Counted from the stretch's first letter, positions 39,485 to 49,312 are shown. The stretch is 64,000 nt of DNA from JAJXWB01 sp046349085 (GCA_046349085.1 JAXMDA010000006.1:1-64000), one strand, 5' to 3'. Numbers and translations are program-made. The notes: a model not told the origin generated them from the letters alone.

Positions 39485-40111
39485 TTACGCCAGAACCCCC
39501 CGCGCCAGCGCCTGAAACGCCCGCGCGCGATGGCTCAAGGCCCGCGATCCATCGGCGGGAATGCCGTGCTTTTCCTCGGCCGTCATTTCCCCGAACGTCC
39601 GGTCGTGCCCGTCCGGCTTGAAACAGGGGTCGTAGCCGAACCCGGCCGTTCCCTTCGGCGGGAAGACGAGGTCGCCGTCGACGCGGCCCTCGAAGGGCTC
39701 GACGCGCCCGTCCGGCCAGACGAGCGCCAGCGCCGAGATGAAATGCGCGCGCCACGGCTTGTTCGCGCCCGTCGCCACGACCTCGCGACGGATGCGCTCC
39801 ATGGCGACGGCAAAATCCTTGGAATCGCCCGCCCAGCGCGCGGAAAATATGCCGGGCGCACCGCCGAGCGCTTCGACGCACAGGCCGGAATCGTCGGCAA
39901 ACGCCGGCAGATTGGCGGCCTGCGCCGCAGCGCGCGCCTTGATCAGCGCATTTTCGGCGAAATCCGCGCCGGTCTCTTCCGGCTCGCCGAGCCCGAGTTC
40001 TCCCGCCGACACCGCCTCGACGCCGTAGGGCGCCAGCAGCTCCCGCATTTCGCGCAGCTTGCCGGCATTGTGCGTGGCGATGACGATCCTGCCGGAGAGC
40101 TTGCGGCCCAT
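39485..40111 (-). CDS. rdgB: XTP/dITP diphosphatase RdgB
   Basis: A 208-residue house-cleaning pyrophosphatase that removes dITP and XTP. It has the Ham1 motifs IVIATHNAGKLREM, FAENALIKAR, AFADDSGLCVEAL and GTAGFGYDPCF, with the final DGSRALSHRARAF. ATG 40111 overlaps the rph stop by one base (TGATG), so it is coupled to rph. Confidence 0.97.
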   Translation of the reverse strand: MGRKLSGRIVIATHNAGKLREMRELLAPYGVEAVSAGELGLGEPEETGADFAENALIKARAAAQAANLPAFADDSGLCVEALGGAPGIFSARWAGDSKDFAVAMERIRREVVATGANKPWRAHFISALALVWPDGRVEPFEGRVDGDLVFPPKGTAGFGYDPCFKPDGHDRTFGEMTAEEKHGIPADGSRALSHRARAFQALARGVLA

Positions 40112-40824
40112 CAGGCGACCGCCGCCTTCTGCAATTCGGTCAGCCTGCCGATGCCGGCCTTGGCGAGGCCGAGCATGGCGGCGAGCTGCGCCTCGTCGAA
40201 CGTCTCGTTCTCGGCGGTCATCTGCACTTCCACGATGCCGCCCTTGCCGGTCATGACGAAATTGGCGTCGGTTTCGGCTGCCGAATCCTCGTCGTAATCG
40301 AGGTCGAGCACGGTCGCGCCCTTGTAGATTCCGCAGGAGACGGCGGCGACGCGGTCCTTCAGCGGCATGTCCTTGATGATCGAGCGGCCGCGCATCCACT
40401 TCAGGCAGTCGTGCAGCGCCACCCATGCGCCGGTGATCGAGGCCGTGCGTGTGCCGCCGTCGGCCTGGATCACGTCGCAATCGACGGTAATCTGGCGCTC
40501 GCCGAGCATTTTCAGGTCCGTCACCGCGCGCAGCGAGCGCCCTATCAGTCGCTGGATTTCCTGCGTGCGGCCGGAGGGCTTGCCGGACGAGGATTCGCGG
40601 CGCGTGCGCGTGTGCGTGGCGCGCGGCAGCATGGCGTATTCGGCCGTCACCCAGCCCCGGCCCTGCCCGCGCAGCCACATCGGCGGCTTGTCCTCGAGCG
40701 AGGCCGTGCACAGCACATGCGTGTTGCCGAATTTCACGAGGCACGAGCCCTCGGCGTAGCGCGCCACGTTGCGTTCGAGCGAGACGGCGCGCATTTCGTC
40801 GACGGCGCGTTTGGAAGGACGCAT
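40111..40824 (-). CDS. rph: Ribonuclease PH
   Basis: A 237-residue phosphorolytic exoribonuclease trimming tRNA 3' ends. It has EGSCLVKFGNTHVLCTAS, ML-PRATHTRTRRE, and DCDVIQADGGTRTASITG, all diagnostic. It starts MRPSKRAVDEMR from ATG 40824; an ATG at 40842 would add six residues. Upstream on the opposite strand is a DHA2-type transporter; hrcA, which usually stands next to rph, is missing. Confidence 0.97.
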   Translation of the reverse strand: MRPSKRAVDEMRAVSLERNVARYAEGSCLVKFGNTHVLCTASLEDKPPMWLRGQGRGWVTAEYAMLPRATHTRTRRESSSGKPSGRTQEIQRLIGRSLRAVTDLKMLGERQITVDCDVIQADGGTRTASITGAWVALHDCLKWMRGRSIIKDMPLKDRVAAVSCGIYKGATVLDLDYDEDSAAETDANFVMTGKGGIVEVQMTAENETFDEAQLAAMLGLAKAGIGRLTELQKAAVA

Positions 40825-40947
40825 GTTCAGACCCCGTTGCAAGCGCGCGCTTTGTCGCGTCGGCGCATAGCTGTGTCAACCGCGCCCGGGTTGATCGCGG
40901 GCGCTCTTTCGCGGAGTCTGGCCACAATTCACACCAGACGCCGTCCC

Positions 40948-42450
40948 TTGCCCGACACAACGCCCCATCGCGCGCATGACGCGCCTGCGCCCGGCGGCGC
41001 CGGCGTTTTCCTGCGCATGTTTCCGTCCATCGTCCTGCCGATGTTCATCGCGGTCATGGACCAGACGATCGTCGCCACGGCGCTGCCGGCGATCGCCGTG
41101 GCGCTGGACGATGTCGAGCGCATCGCCTGGGTGGTGGTCGCCTATCTCGTGGCGACGACCATCGCCGCGCCGGTCTACGGGCGGCTCGGCGACGTCTACG
41201 GCCGCCGGCGCATGATGTTCGTGGCGCTCGCCGTGATGATCTTGGGTTCGACCGCCTGCGCGCTGGCGCCGAGCCTGCCGGCGCTGATCGCCGCCCGCGT
41301 GGCGCAGGGACTCGGCGGCGGCGGGCTGATGACCCTGTCGCAGGCGCTGATCAGCGAAAGCGTGCCGCCGCGCGACCGCGCGCGCTACCAGGGTTATCTG
41401 GCCACCGTCGTCGTCTTCTCCAACGCCTTCGGGCCGGTGGCCGGCGGCTGGCTGACCAGCGGGCTCGGCTGGCGTTCCATCTTCTGGATCAACCTGCCGA
41501 TGGGGCTTCTGGCCGCGGCGCTCGCGCTGCGCCTGCCGGCCCGCGCGCCAAAGCCCGATGCCGACTGGCGCTTCGACACGCCGGGGCTCGTCTGGTTCGT
41601 GCTGTTCGTCGCGCCGGCGCTCGTCGCCATGGAGCAGATCAGGCGCCTGAGGCTCGCCGATGCGCCGGTGGTCGCCGCGCTCGTCGGCGTCGCCGTTCTC
41701 GCGCTTGTGCTGCTGACGCGACGCGAGTTGAAAACGCCCCAGCCCCTCTTTCCTTTCGCCCTGCTGCGCGAAAAGACGATCTGGCGCTCCAACGCCATGG
41801 CCGCCTGTCATGGCGCGGCGCTCGTCTCGCTCATCGCCTATCTGCCGATCTACCTGCGTGTCGCGCGCGGACTCTCGCCGGCCGAAACCGGTTATCTGCT
41901 GCTGCCCATCGCTTTCGGCATCGGCATCGGTTCGCTGGCGACGGGCAAGCTCGTTGCGCAGACAGGCCGCACCGCCATCTTTCCCTCGCTCGCGCTCGTC
42001 CCGGTCGTGGCGATTCTCGCCTATCTCGCGCTCAACCACCGGACGCTGGATCTCGCCGGGTTCGGCCTCGTCATCGGCGTGCTCACTTTCTTCATGGGCT
42101 CGGTGATGGGCGTGGTGCAGGTGATCGTGCAGAACGCCGCAGGCGCCGGAATGCTCGGCGCCGCCGCCGGCTCCGTGCAGTTTTCGCGCGCCATCGGCGC
42201 CTCCTTCGGTACGGCGCTCGTCGGCGCAATATTGTTTGCAGTCTTCAGGGCGCAGGCGGGCGAAGCTGCGGGCGTCTTCGCCGATCTCGTCGAGCGCGGG
42301 CCTGCGGCCTTGACGCTGCTGGCGCCCGAAGCGCGCGCGACGGCGGAAATCGCGCTCGCGGCGGGCTTTCGCGCCGTCTTTTTCGTGGTCGCCGGTTTCG
42401 CCGCGCTGGCGCTCGTCTGCGCGTGGTCGATCCCCTCGCGCAGGCTTTGA
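40948..42450 (+). CDS. MFS transporter, DHA2 (EmrB-type) drug exporter
   Basis: A roughly 500-residue protein with about 14 predicted helices. The starts FPSIVLPMFIAVMDQTIVAT and the loop GRLGDVYGRRRMM are typical of DHA2 exporters, as is WVVVAYLVATTIAAPVYG. The conserved part begins before the first ATG (41017), so I chose the in-frame TTG at 40948; this is uncertain. It is divergent from rph. The substrate cannot be told from sequence. It has no neighbouring EmrA membrane-fusion gene. Confidence 0.86.
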   Translation: MPDTTPHRAHDAPAPGGAGVFLRMFPSIVLPMFIAVMDQTIVATALPAIAVALDDVERIAWVVVAYLVATTIAAPVYGRLGDVYGRRRMMFVALAVMILGSTACALAPSLPALIAARVAQGLGGGGLMTLSQALISESVPPRDRARYQGYLATVVVFSNAFGPVAGGWLTSGLGWRSIFWINLPMGLLAAALALRLPARAPKPDADWRFDTPGLVWFVLFVAPALVAMEQIRRLRLADAPVVAALVGVAVLALVLLTRRELKTPQPLFPFALLREKTIWRSNAMAACHGAALVSLIAYLPIYLRVARGLSPAETGYLLLPIAFGIGIGSLATGKLVAQTGRTAIFPSLALVPVVAILAYLALNHRTLDLAGFGLVIGVLTFFMGSVMGVVQVIVQNAAGAGMLGAAAGSVQFSRAIGASFGTALVGAILFAVFRAQAGEAAGVFADLVERGPAALTLLAPEARATAEIALAAGFRAVFFVVAGFAALALVCAWSIPSRRL

Positions 42451-42508
42451 TCCCGCTTTCGCTTTACGTGTAAACCGCGCTAGCTTCCTTCCACCGGGGA
42501 GGCCGCAC

Positions 42509-43342
42509 ATGAAAAACATTCTCGTTCCCATCGAGGAGCATGATTCGATCGCCGCCGTTCTCGAGACGGCCTGGCGTTTCGCCCAGGGCTTTGGCAGCCG
42601 GATCGAAGGCATTGCGCTGGGTCCGGATACGGGCGATCTCATCGCCGCGGACTTCGCCATTGCCGGATCGATCTTCGACGAGAAGACCCGGCGCGAACTG
42701 GTCGAGCACGCCCGGCGCGTCTTCGAGGATTTCATGACCGCGCATGGCGTCGCGGCCTCGAGCGGCGACGCCACGGGCCTCGCCTTCGGCTGGGCGGGCG
42801 GCGACATGAGCACGGATTCAGGGATCGGCGCCTATGGTCGCGTCGCCGACATCGTCGTCGTCGGGCGGCCGGGCTCCGGGCGCGGCGACCCGCGCCGCGC
42901 GACGCTGGAATCCGTGCTGTTCGAAGCCGGACGGCCGATCCTGATCGCGCCGCGCAAGGCGCCGGAGCGGATCGGCGAGACCATCGTCATCTCGTGGAAC
43001 CGCTCCACCGAAACGGCGCGCACGGTCGGCTTCGCCATGCCCGTGCTGAAAAAGGCCAAGCGGATTGTGGTGCTGACCGTCACCGGCGCGCTCTCGCCGG
43101 GGCCTTCGGCCGAGGCGCTCGCCAAGGCGCTGCAGCGCCACGGCATGACTGTGGATGTGGTCAATGCGGAGAGCGGATCGCGACCGCCGGGCCGCATGAT
43201 CCTCGACCAGTGCGCGACGCTGGGCGCCGACCTTCTGGTGAAGGGCGGCTATACGCAGAGCAGGCTGCGCCAGATGATCTTCGGCGGCGCCACCGCCGAC
43301 ATCCTGACCTACGCGGAAATTCCGGTCTTCATGGCGCACTGA
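42509..43342 (+). CDS. Universal stress protein, tandem Usp domains
   Basis: A 277-residue protein with two Usp folds. The first begins KNILVPIEEHDSIAAVLETA and ends around ADIVVVGRPG; the second begins ETIVISWNRSTETARTVG and ends LLVKGGYTQSRLRQMIFGG. The ATP-binding G-2x-G-9x-G(S/T) pattern is approximate in GGYTQSRLRQMIFGGATAD. It has a good ribosome binding site (GGGGAGG). It lies between the DHA2 pump and the opposite-strand grpE. Function: stress survival by family, exact ligand unknown. Confidence 0.9.
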   Translation: MKNILVPIEEHDSIAAVLETAWRFAQGFGSRIEGIALGPDTGDLIAADFAIAGSIFDEKTRRELVEHARRVFEDFMTAHGVAASSGDATGLAFGWAGGDMSTDSGIGAYGRVADIVVVGRPGSGRGDPRRATLESVLFEAGRPILIAPRKAPERIGETIVISWNRSTETARTVGFAMPVLKKAKRIVVLTVTGALSPGPSAEALAKALQRHGMTVDVVNAESGSRPPGRMILDQCATLGADLLVKGGYTQSRLRQMIFGGATADILTYAEIPVFMAH

Positions 43343-43379
43343 CGCCAAACGCGAATAAGGGCTCCGGCGCCGAAGGCGA

Positions 43380-43967
43380 TTACGCCTTCGGGCCGCCGCG
43401 CGACACGCCGACCTTGGCCGGGCGCAGCATCCGCTCGCCGATCGTGTAGCCGGCCTCGACCACCTGCAGCACGGTTCCAGCCGGCACGGTCTCGTCGGGA
43501 ATCTCGAACAGGGCTTCGTGCATGTTCGGGTCGAACTTCTGGCCCTGCGGCTCCATCTTCTTCACGCCGTGGCGGGTCAGGCGCGACTGGAAGTCGGCGG
43601 CGATCACGGCCACGCCCTCGATCATCGCCTTCAGCGCGCCGTCGGCGTCCTTCGGCGCATTCTCCAGCGCGCGCGCAAGATTGTCGGCAAAGGTCAGCAT
43701 GTCGCGTGCGAAATTGGCCGCGCCGTAGCTGCGCGCGTCCGAGACTTCCTTCTCGGCGCGGCGGCGCACGTTCTCGACTTCCGCCATGGCGCGCAGCACC
43801 CGATCCTTCAGCGCGGCGTTTTCGGCGTAGAGATTCTCCAGCTCGGTAAAGGGCTCGGGCTCGTCCGTCGTCGACTGGGCGGCCGCGTCCGCCAGGGCGG
43901 AAACATGGTCCGGATGGGCTGGCGCGTCGGCGGGCTGGGCGTTTTCGGGTTTTTCGGTCGAATTCAT
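43380..43967 (-). CDS. grpE: Nucleotide exchange factor GrpE
   Basis: A 195-residue GrpE that releases ADP from DnaK. The long coiled coil runs through NLYAENAALKDRVLRAMAEVE, followed by NVRRRAEKEVSDARSYG and FARDMLTFADNLARAL. The beta head ends in FDPNMHEALFEI, TVLQVVEAGYTIGERMLRPA. ATG 43967 gives the usual acidic tail at the N-terminus. No hrcA and no CIRCE-like repeat (TTAGCACTC inverted) was seen beside it; expression may be sigma-32-driven. Confidence 0.95.
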   Translation of the reverse strand: MNSTEKPENAQPADAPAHPDHVSALADAAAQSTTDEPEPFTELENLYAENAALKDRVLRAMAEVENVRRRAEKEVSDARSYGAANFARDMLTFADNLARALENAPKDADGALKAMIEGVAVIAADFQSRLTRHGVKKMEPQGQKFDPNMHEALFEIPDETVPAGTVLQVVEAGYTIGERMLRPAKVGVSRGGPKA

Positions 43968-44034
43968 TGCAATTCCATGCTTTCGCTCGCGCCCGATATC
44001 AGGTCGCGGCCGGCAAAAATCAAGTCGGGCGGCC

Positions 44035-46839
44035 TCAGCCCGCCGTCTTCTGCGGCCTGCGCTCCCGGCCAAGCGTCTCGAGCAGCCGGCGCCTGATCGC
44101 GGCCTGCCGGGCGGGATTGGCGATTTTCGCGCCGGTGAGGTCGGTCACGTAGAACACGTCGACCGCCTTCTCGCCGAAGGTGACGATATGCGCTGACCCA
44201 ATGTTCAGATTCAGCTTCGAGATGGCGCTGGTCAGTTCGTAGAGCAGGCCCGGCCGGTCGAGGCCGGACACTTCGACGACCGTCGCGCGGTTCGACAGGC
44301 TGTTGTCGATCACCACGTCCGGCGCCACGCTGAAGGCGTCCGTGCGCGCCTGGGAGGCGCCTTTCGCCTCGATCAGTTCCAGCAGCTTGATTTCGCCGCG
44401 CAAGGATCGCTCGATGGAATCGGCAATGCGCTTGCCGCGCCGCAATTCGTCGGAATCCATGTCGAACTGGCGCGAGATGGAGATCGTGTCGAGCGCGAGC
44501 CCGTCGGTCGTGGTGAACACCTGCGCGTCGACGATATTTGCGCCGGCGGCGGCGCAAGCGCCGGCGATCGTCGACAGGAGATAGGGATGGTCGGGCGCGA
44601 CCACCGTCAGCTCCGTTACGCCGCGGAAGGAATCGGTCGTCGCCTCGGTGGCGAGCGACCGCATTTCCACTTCGGTGAGGCGCAGCAGATTGGCGTGCTG
44701 GATTTTCCGCGCCAGATCCGTCTTCAGCCAATAGGCGGGGTAGTGGCGCTCCGCATAGGCGTCGAATTCCGGGTCCGACCAGCCCGGCAGCTTGCCGCGC
44801 AATTCCTCCTGCATCTGCCTGACGCGCGACTTGCGGTCGATGGCGGAATGGCCGCCGGTCAGGACGACTTCCGTCTCCCAGTAGAGCGTGCGCAGCAACT
44901 GGCCCTTCCAGCCGTTCCACACGCCCGGCCCGACCGCCCTGATGTCGCAGACGGTGAGGATCAGCAGGAGCTTCAGCCGCTCCGGCGTCTGCACGAGATT
45001 GGCGAAGGTCTCGATGGTGCGGCGGTCCGACAGGTCGCGGCTTTGCGCCGTGTTCGACATGTCGAGGTGCTTTTCGATCAGCCAGGCGACGGTCTCCGTC
45101 TCCGCCTCGCTCAGCCCCAGGCGCGGCCCGAGCTTGCGGGCGACTTCCGCGCCGGCGATCGAATGGTCTTCCGGGCGCCCCTTGGCGACGTCGTGCAGGA
45201 AGACGGCGAGATAGAGCGCGCGACGGTTGGCGATGGTTGGCAGGATTTCGCTCGCCAGCGGATGGTCCTCGACCAGCCTGCCGCTCTCGATCTGCGAGAG
45301 AACGCCGACCGCGCGCAGGAGATGCTCGTCCACCGTGTAATGGTGGTACATGTTGAACTGCATCATCGCGACGATGCGCCCGAAATCCGGGATGAAGCGC
45401 CCGAGCACGCCGGATTCGTTCATCTGGCGCAGCACCACCTCGGCCGAATTGCGCGAGGTCAGGATTTCCATGAACAGGCGGTTGGCCTCGGGGTCGTTGC
45501 GCAGATGCGCGTCGATCTTGCGCAGCGAGCGCGTCACCAGCCGCAAGGCGTCCGGATGGACGGCGAGCCCGTGCGTGTCGGACAGCCAGAACAGGCGGAT
45601 CAAATTGACGGGGTCGCGGTCGAATATGTCAGGACGCGCAACGGTGACGCGATCGACCTCGACCGCGAAATCCTCGGATTGCACGAGCTTGCGGCGCCGG
45701 CGGAAACGCCCGACGAACCGGTCGAGCACGGCGCGCGGCTTCGCCTCCTTCTCCTCGAGCGCGGCGCAGACGATCGCCGTGAGATCGCCGACGTCTTTCG
45801 CCACCAGAAAATAATGCTTCATGAAGCGCTCGACGCTCGACAGGCCGGCGTGCGAGACGTAGCCGAGCCGTTCGGCGATCACGCGCTGCTTGTCGAAGCT
45901 CAGCCGCTCCTCGGCGCGGCCGGCGACGAAATGCAGATGGCAGCGCACGCGCCACAGAAATTCGTCGCAGCGTTCGAAGAGTTTCAATTCCTGCGGCGTG
46001 AACAGGCCGGCGCCGACCAGTTCCTCGACGTGGCGCACGCGATAGACGTATTTGCCGATCCAGAAGAGCGTGTTGAGGTCGCGCAGCCCCCCCTTGCCTT
46101 CCTTGACATTGGGCTCGACGAGATAGCGCGACGCGCCGGCGCGGGTCACGCGCTGGTCGCGCTCGGCAAGCTTGGCGGCGACGAATTCGCGCGCCGTGCC
46201 GCGCACGATTTCCTTCTCGAAACGATTCCGCATTTCCTCGAAAAGCGGCTCCTCGCCGAGGATGAAGCGCGCTTCCAGCAACGCCGTGCGGATCGTCATG
46301 TCGCCGTGCGCCTGCCGCAGGCATTCGTCGATCGAGCGTGTGGAATGCCCGACCTTCTGCTTGAGGTCCCAGAGGATGTAGAGCGTCGCCTCGACGACGC
46401 TTTCGCCCCAGCCGGTCTGCTTCGTCGGAAACAGGAACAGCAGGTCGATGTCGGACCCCGGCGCCAGCGTGCCGCGTCCATAGCCGCCGACCGCGCAGAC
46501 CGCCATGCGCTCGGCGATCGAGGGATTCTGGATCGGGTAGATGTGGCGGGTCACGCAATCGTGGATGGCGCGGATCAACTCGTCTTCGAGATCGCAGAGG
46601 AAGCGCGCGCAGGCCAGACCGCGGCCGCCGGCTTCCAGCATCTCGCGGGCGCGCGCATGGCCGTCGGTCAGCGCCTTCTGGAAATGCGGCACGACCGCCT
46701 TGCGGAATTCGTCCCGCGCAGCGATCGCCGCCGACAGGTCCGCGATGGTCTTGGCGAGCGCCGCCCGGTCGACCGGCGCGCCGGCATGGCGCCGCCCGTC
46801 CCGGGCGGTCCGACTGGTGGGCTCGATGCTCTGGTCCAT
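44035..46839 (-). CDS. glnD: [Protein-PII] uridylyltransferase / uridylyl-removing enzyme GlnD
   Basis: A 934-residue bifunctional nitrogen sensor that adds UMP to PII proteins when glutamine is low and removes it when high. The N-terminal nucleotidyltransferase has GGYGRGTLAPGSDIDLLFLF (Asp130, Asp132). The HD hydrolase follows (LAVFLHDVAKGRPEDHS). Two ACT domains close the protein (VVAPDHPYLLSTIAGACAAA; VSGLDRPGLLYELTSAISKL). The gene lies between grpE and gshB, all on the minus strand. Complete and of normal length. Confidence 0.97.
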   Translation of the reverse strand: MDQSIEPTSRTARDGRRHAGAPVDRAALAKTIADLSAAIAARDEFRKAVVPHFQKALTDGHARAREMLEAGGRGLACARFLCDLEDELIRAIHDCVTRHIYPIQNPSIAERMAVCAVGGYGRGTLAPGSDIDLLFLFPTKQTGWGESVVEATLYILWDLKQKVGHSTRSIDECLRQAHGDMTIRTALLEARFILGEEPLFEEMRNRFEKEIVRGTAREFVAAKLAERDQRVTRAGASRYLVEPNVKEGKGGLRDLNTLFWIGKYVYRVRHVEELVGAGLFTPQELKLFERCDEFLWRVRCHLHFVAGRAEERLSFDKQRVIAERLGYVSHAGLSSVERFMKHYFLVAKDVGDLTAIVCAALEEKEAKPRAVLDRFVGRFRRRRKLVQSEDFAVEVDRVTVARPDIFDRDPVNLIRLFWLSDTHGLAVHPDALRLVTRSLRKIDAHLRNDPEANRLFMEILTSRNSAEVVLRQMNESGVLGRFIPDFGRIVAMMQFNMYHHYTVDEHLLRAVGVLSQIESGRLVEDHPLASEILPTIANRRALYLAVFLHDVAKGRPEDHSIAGAEVARKLGPRLGLSEAETETVAWLIEKHLDMSNTAQSRDLSDRRTIETFANLVQTPERLKLLLILTVCDIRAVGPGVWNGWKGQLLRTLYWETEVVLTGGHSAIDRKSRVRQMQEELRGKLPGWSDPEFDAYAERHYPAYWLKTDLARKIQHANLLRLTEVEMRSLATEATTDSFRGVTELTVVAPDHPYLLSTIAGACAAAGANIVDAQVFTTTDGLALDTISISRQFDMDSDELRRGKRIADSIERSLRGEIKLLELIEAKGASQARTDAFSVAPDVVIDNSLSNRATVVEVSGLDRPGLLYELTSAISKLNLNIGSAHIVTFGEKAVDVFYVTDLTGAKIANPARQAAIRRRLLETLGRERRPQKTAG

Positions 46840-46882
46840 CGGTTATGTCTATCACAAATGCCGGGCCGCGCGCCCCGCGGCC

Positions 46883-47842
46883 TCAGGGTCCCGCGCGATC
46901 CCGCCTCTTGGCCTCGATCGCGTCCCAGATGGCGGCGGCGAGATTGGGCCCGCCGACCCGCTCGATCGCGCGGACGCCCGTCGGCGAAGTCACGTTGATT
47001 TCGGTCAGATGGCCGTCGATCACGTCGATGCCGACGAAAACCAGCCCGCGCTTTTTCAGTTCCGGGCCGAGTTTCGCGCAAATTTCCTTTTCGCGCGGCG
47101 TCAGGTCGGTCTGGGCGGCGGCGCCGCCCCGCACCATGTTGGAGCGGATGTCGTTGGGCGCCGGCACGCGGTTGACGGCGCCGAGCGCGACCCCGTCCAC
47201 CAGGATGATGCGCTTGTCGCCCTCCGACACGCGCGGCAGGAATTTCTGGCAGACCCACGGTTCGCGGAACGTGGTGACGAAGAGGTCGTAGAGCGAGCCG
47301 AAATTCGGATCGACGGGCGCGACCTTGAACACGCCGCCGCCGCCGAAGCCGTAAAGCGGCTTCATGACGATCTCGCCGTGCTCGGCGCGAAAGGCCTCGA
47401 TCGCCGCCTTGTCGCGCGTGATCAGCGTCGGCGGCATGAATTCCTGGAAATCCATGACGAACAGCTTTTCCGGCGCATTGCGGACATGCGCGGGATCGTT
47501 GACGACCAGCGTCCCGGGATGAATGCGCTCCAGCAAGTGCGTCGTGGCGATATAGGCGAGATCGAACGGCGGGTCCTGCCGCAGCAGCACGACGTCGCAC
47601 TCGCTGAGGTCGAGGGCGCGCGGTTCGCCCAGTTTGAAGTGCTCGCCCTGCACGTCCCTGACCTCGAGGTCCTGCACGTTGGCGAACACGGTCTCGCCCC
47701 GCAGCGACAGTCGGTCGGGCGTGTAGAAGACGATTGCGTGGCCCCGCTTCTGGGCTTCGAGCAGCAGCGCGAAGGTCGAATCGCCGGCAATCTTGATCCG
47801 GTCGATCGGGTCCATCTGAACCGCGACTGATAGCTTGCTCAT
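46883..47842 (-). CDS. gshB: Glutathione synthetase
   Basis: A 319-residue ATP-grasp enzyme joining gamma-glutamylcysteine to glycine. It has SVAVQMDPIDRIKIAGDSTF at the N-terminus, the GFGGGGVFKV loop and FVGIDVIDGHLTEINVTSPT with metal ligands. In many Rhizobiales gshB follows rsmI-yraN; here it is near glnD. The promoter is in 47843-47986, shared divergently with the chemoreceptor. Confidence 0.96.
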   Translation of the reverse strand: MSKLSVAVQMDPIDRIKIAGDSTFALLLEAQKRGHAIVFYTPDRLSLRGETVFANVQDLEVRDVQGEHFKLGEPRALDLSECDVVLLRQDPPFDLAYIATTHLLERIHPGTLVVNDPAHVRNAPEKLFVMDFQEFMPPTLITRDKAAIEAFRAEHGEIVMKPLYGFGGGGVFKVAPVDPNFGSLYDLFVTTFREPWVCQKFLPRVSEGDKRIILVDGVALGAVNRVPAPNDIRSNMVRGGAAAQTDLTPREKEICAKLGPELKKRGLVFVGIDVIDGHLTEINVTSPTGVRAIERVGGPNLAAAIWDAIEAKRRDRAGP

Positions 47843-47986
47843 TTCACGTCCTCGTTTGGCGGGCGCGCAGGTTTAGCGCGAATGCCGCCCTTCGACCAAG
47901 CGGCGCGCGACCGCCCTCGCGGTCTGTAGCGTTAACTATTCCTGAATGGAGCCGCGATATACCCGGCGGGAGCATTCTGCGAGGGA

Positions 47987-49312
47987 ATGATGCCAAGGAT
48001 TTCGCTCGGCGGCGGCCTAGTATTTCGCCAAAGCCTGTTCTTTCTGATCGTCGCGGCCTTTGGTTTCTACGCCTATCTCGGCGCCGGCGACGTCGTCGAC
48101 CTGTCGCGCAAGGCCGCCGTTTCGCCGCAGGGACAGGACATTCTCGCGCAGGCCGTCGCCTCTGCAGAAAGTCTCCAGCATCTGCTTCTCGGGAGCCTGG
48201 CGCTCGTCTGCGTCATGGCCTTCGGCATCTTGATCCCGGCCCTTCATACGCTGGTCGCGCGGCCGATCTCGCGCATCGCCGGACAGATGCGGGAACTCGC
48301 CGCCGGCGATACCGAGATCGAGATCGATTTCGAGAACCGCAAGGACGAGATCGGCGAGATCGCCCGCAGCCTCGTCGCGCTACGCGACCATGTGCGCTCC
48401 AATCTTGCGCTGGTCGAGGAGATCAAGGCGCGCGACGATCGCGAGGCCCGCCTCATGCGCGACGCCGCGGTGCGCGCGAGCGTCGAGCAGTTCGTCGCCG
48501 ACATGAGCAAGCTGATGGAAGGCCTCGGCGTGATGACGCGCCAGTTGTCGGAAGACACGGAGACCATGACGGCCGCCGTGCGCCACGCCAACGAGGGCTC
48601 GGATTCGGCCACGCGCTCGGCGAGCGAGGCGGCGGGCAACGTGTCGGCGGTCGCCGGCGCCGCCGAGCAATTGCTCGACGCCATCGAGGAGATCAGCCGC
48701 CAGGTCGTCGATTCCACCGGCGTCGTGCGCGAGGCCGTCGTGCAGACGGAAAAATCGAACTCCGGCATTTCACGCCTGTCGACGGCCGCCGCGCGCGTCG
48801 GCGACGTGGTCGAACTCATCTCGCGCATCGCCGCGCAGACCAACCTGCTCGCGCTCAACGCCACCATCGAGGCGGCGCGCGCCGGCGAGGCGGGCCGGGG
48901 CTTCGCCGTCGTCGCGCAGGAAGTGAAGACGCTCGCCACCCGCACCGCCAAGGCGACGCAGGATATTGCTGCGCAGATCGCGGAAATGCAGGCGGCGACC
49001 GATCAGTCGGTCGAGGCCATCGCCGCCATTCGCGACAAGATCAGCGCGGTCGAGCGCATCTCCGCGATCATTGCGTCGGCGGTGCACGAGCAGGGCGCCT
49101 CCACGCAGGAGATCGTGCGCTCCACGCGCTCGGCGGCGGAGGGCACCACGGGCATGTCGGATCACGTCGGCGCGGTCGCCAAGGCGGTCGGCGACGTCGG
49201 CGACAGCGTCGATTCGGTCGTGCGCCTCGCGCAGGACCTCGATTCCTTCGCCAGTCGCATGCGCGCCAAGGCGACCGCCTTCGGCGCCGAACTGGAAAAG
49301 GCGCACGGCTGA
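47987..49312 (+). CDS. Methyl-accepting chemotaxis protein with minimal periplasmic part
   Basis: A 441-residue receptor. TM1 spans about residues 13-31 and TM2 about 65-90, with only about 33 residues between them, too short for a ligand-binding domain. A HAMP domain follows (88-140), then the signalling domain with the conserved hairpin AAQTNLLALNATIEAARAG. It should talk to CheA/CheW, absent from this window. The start is ATG 47987 or 47990. Its input may be cytoplasmic, within the membrane, or via a partner. It is divergent from gshB. Confidence 0.92.
   Translation: MMPRISLGGGLVFRQSLFFLIVAAFGFYAYLGAGDVVDLSRKAAVSPQGQDILAQAVASAESLQHLLLGSLALVCVMAFGILIPALHTLVARPISRIAGQMRELAAGDTEIEIDFENRKDEIGEIARSLVALRDHVRSNLALVEEIKARDDREARLMRDAAVRASVEQFVADMSKLMEGLGVMTRQLSEDTETMTAAVRHANEGSDSATRSASEAAGNVSAVAGAAEQLLDAIEEISRQVVDSTGVVREAVVQTEKSNSGISRLSTAAARVGDVVELISRIAAQTNLLALNATIEAARAGEAGRGFAVVAQEVKTLATRTAKATQDIAAQIAEMQAATDQSVEAIAAIRDKISAVERISAIIASAVHEQGASTQEIVRSTRSAAEGTTGMSDHVGAVAKAVGDVGDSVDSVVRLAQDLDSFASRMRAKATAFGAELEKAHG

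Noticed and set aside
43369..43391. CCGAAGGCG-ATTA-CGCCTTCGG hairpin at the grpE stop as terminator
   Set aside because: The stem is good, but no T-run follows in either direction and it includes the end of the coding sequence.
44587..46998. 803-codon plus-strand frame opposite glnD
   Set aside because: glnD with all its domains is on the other strand; this is a mirror frame.
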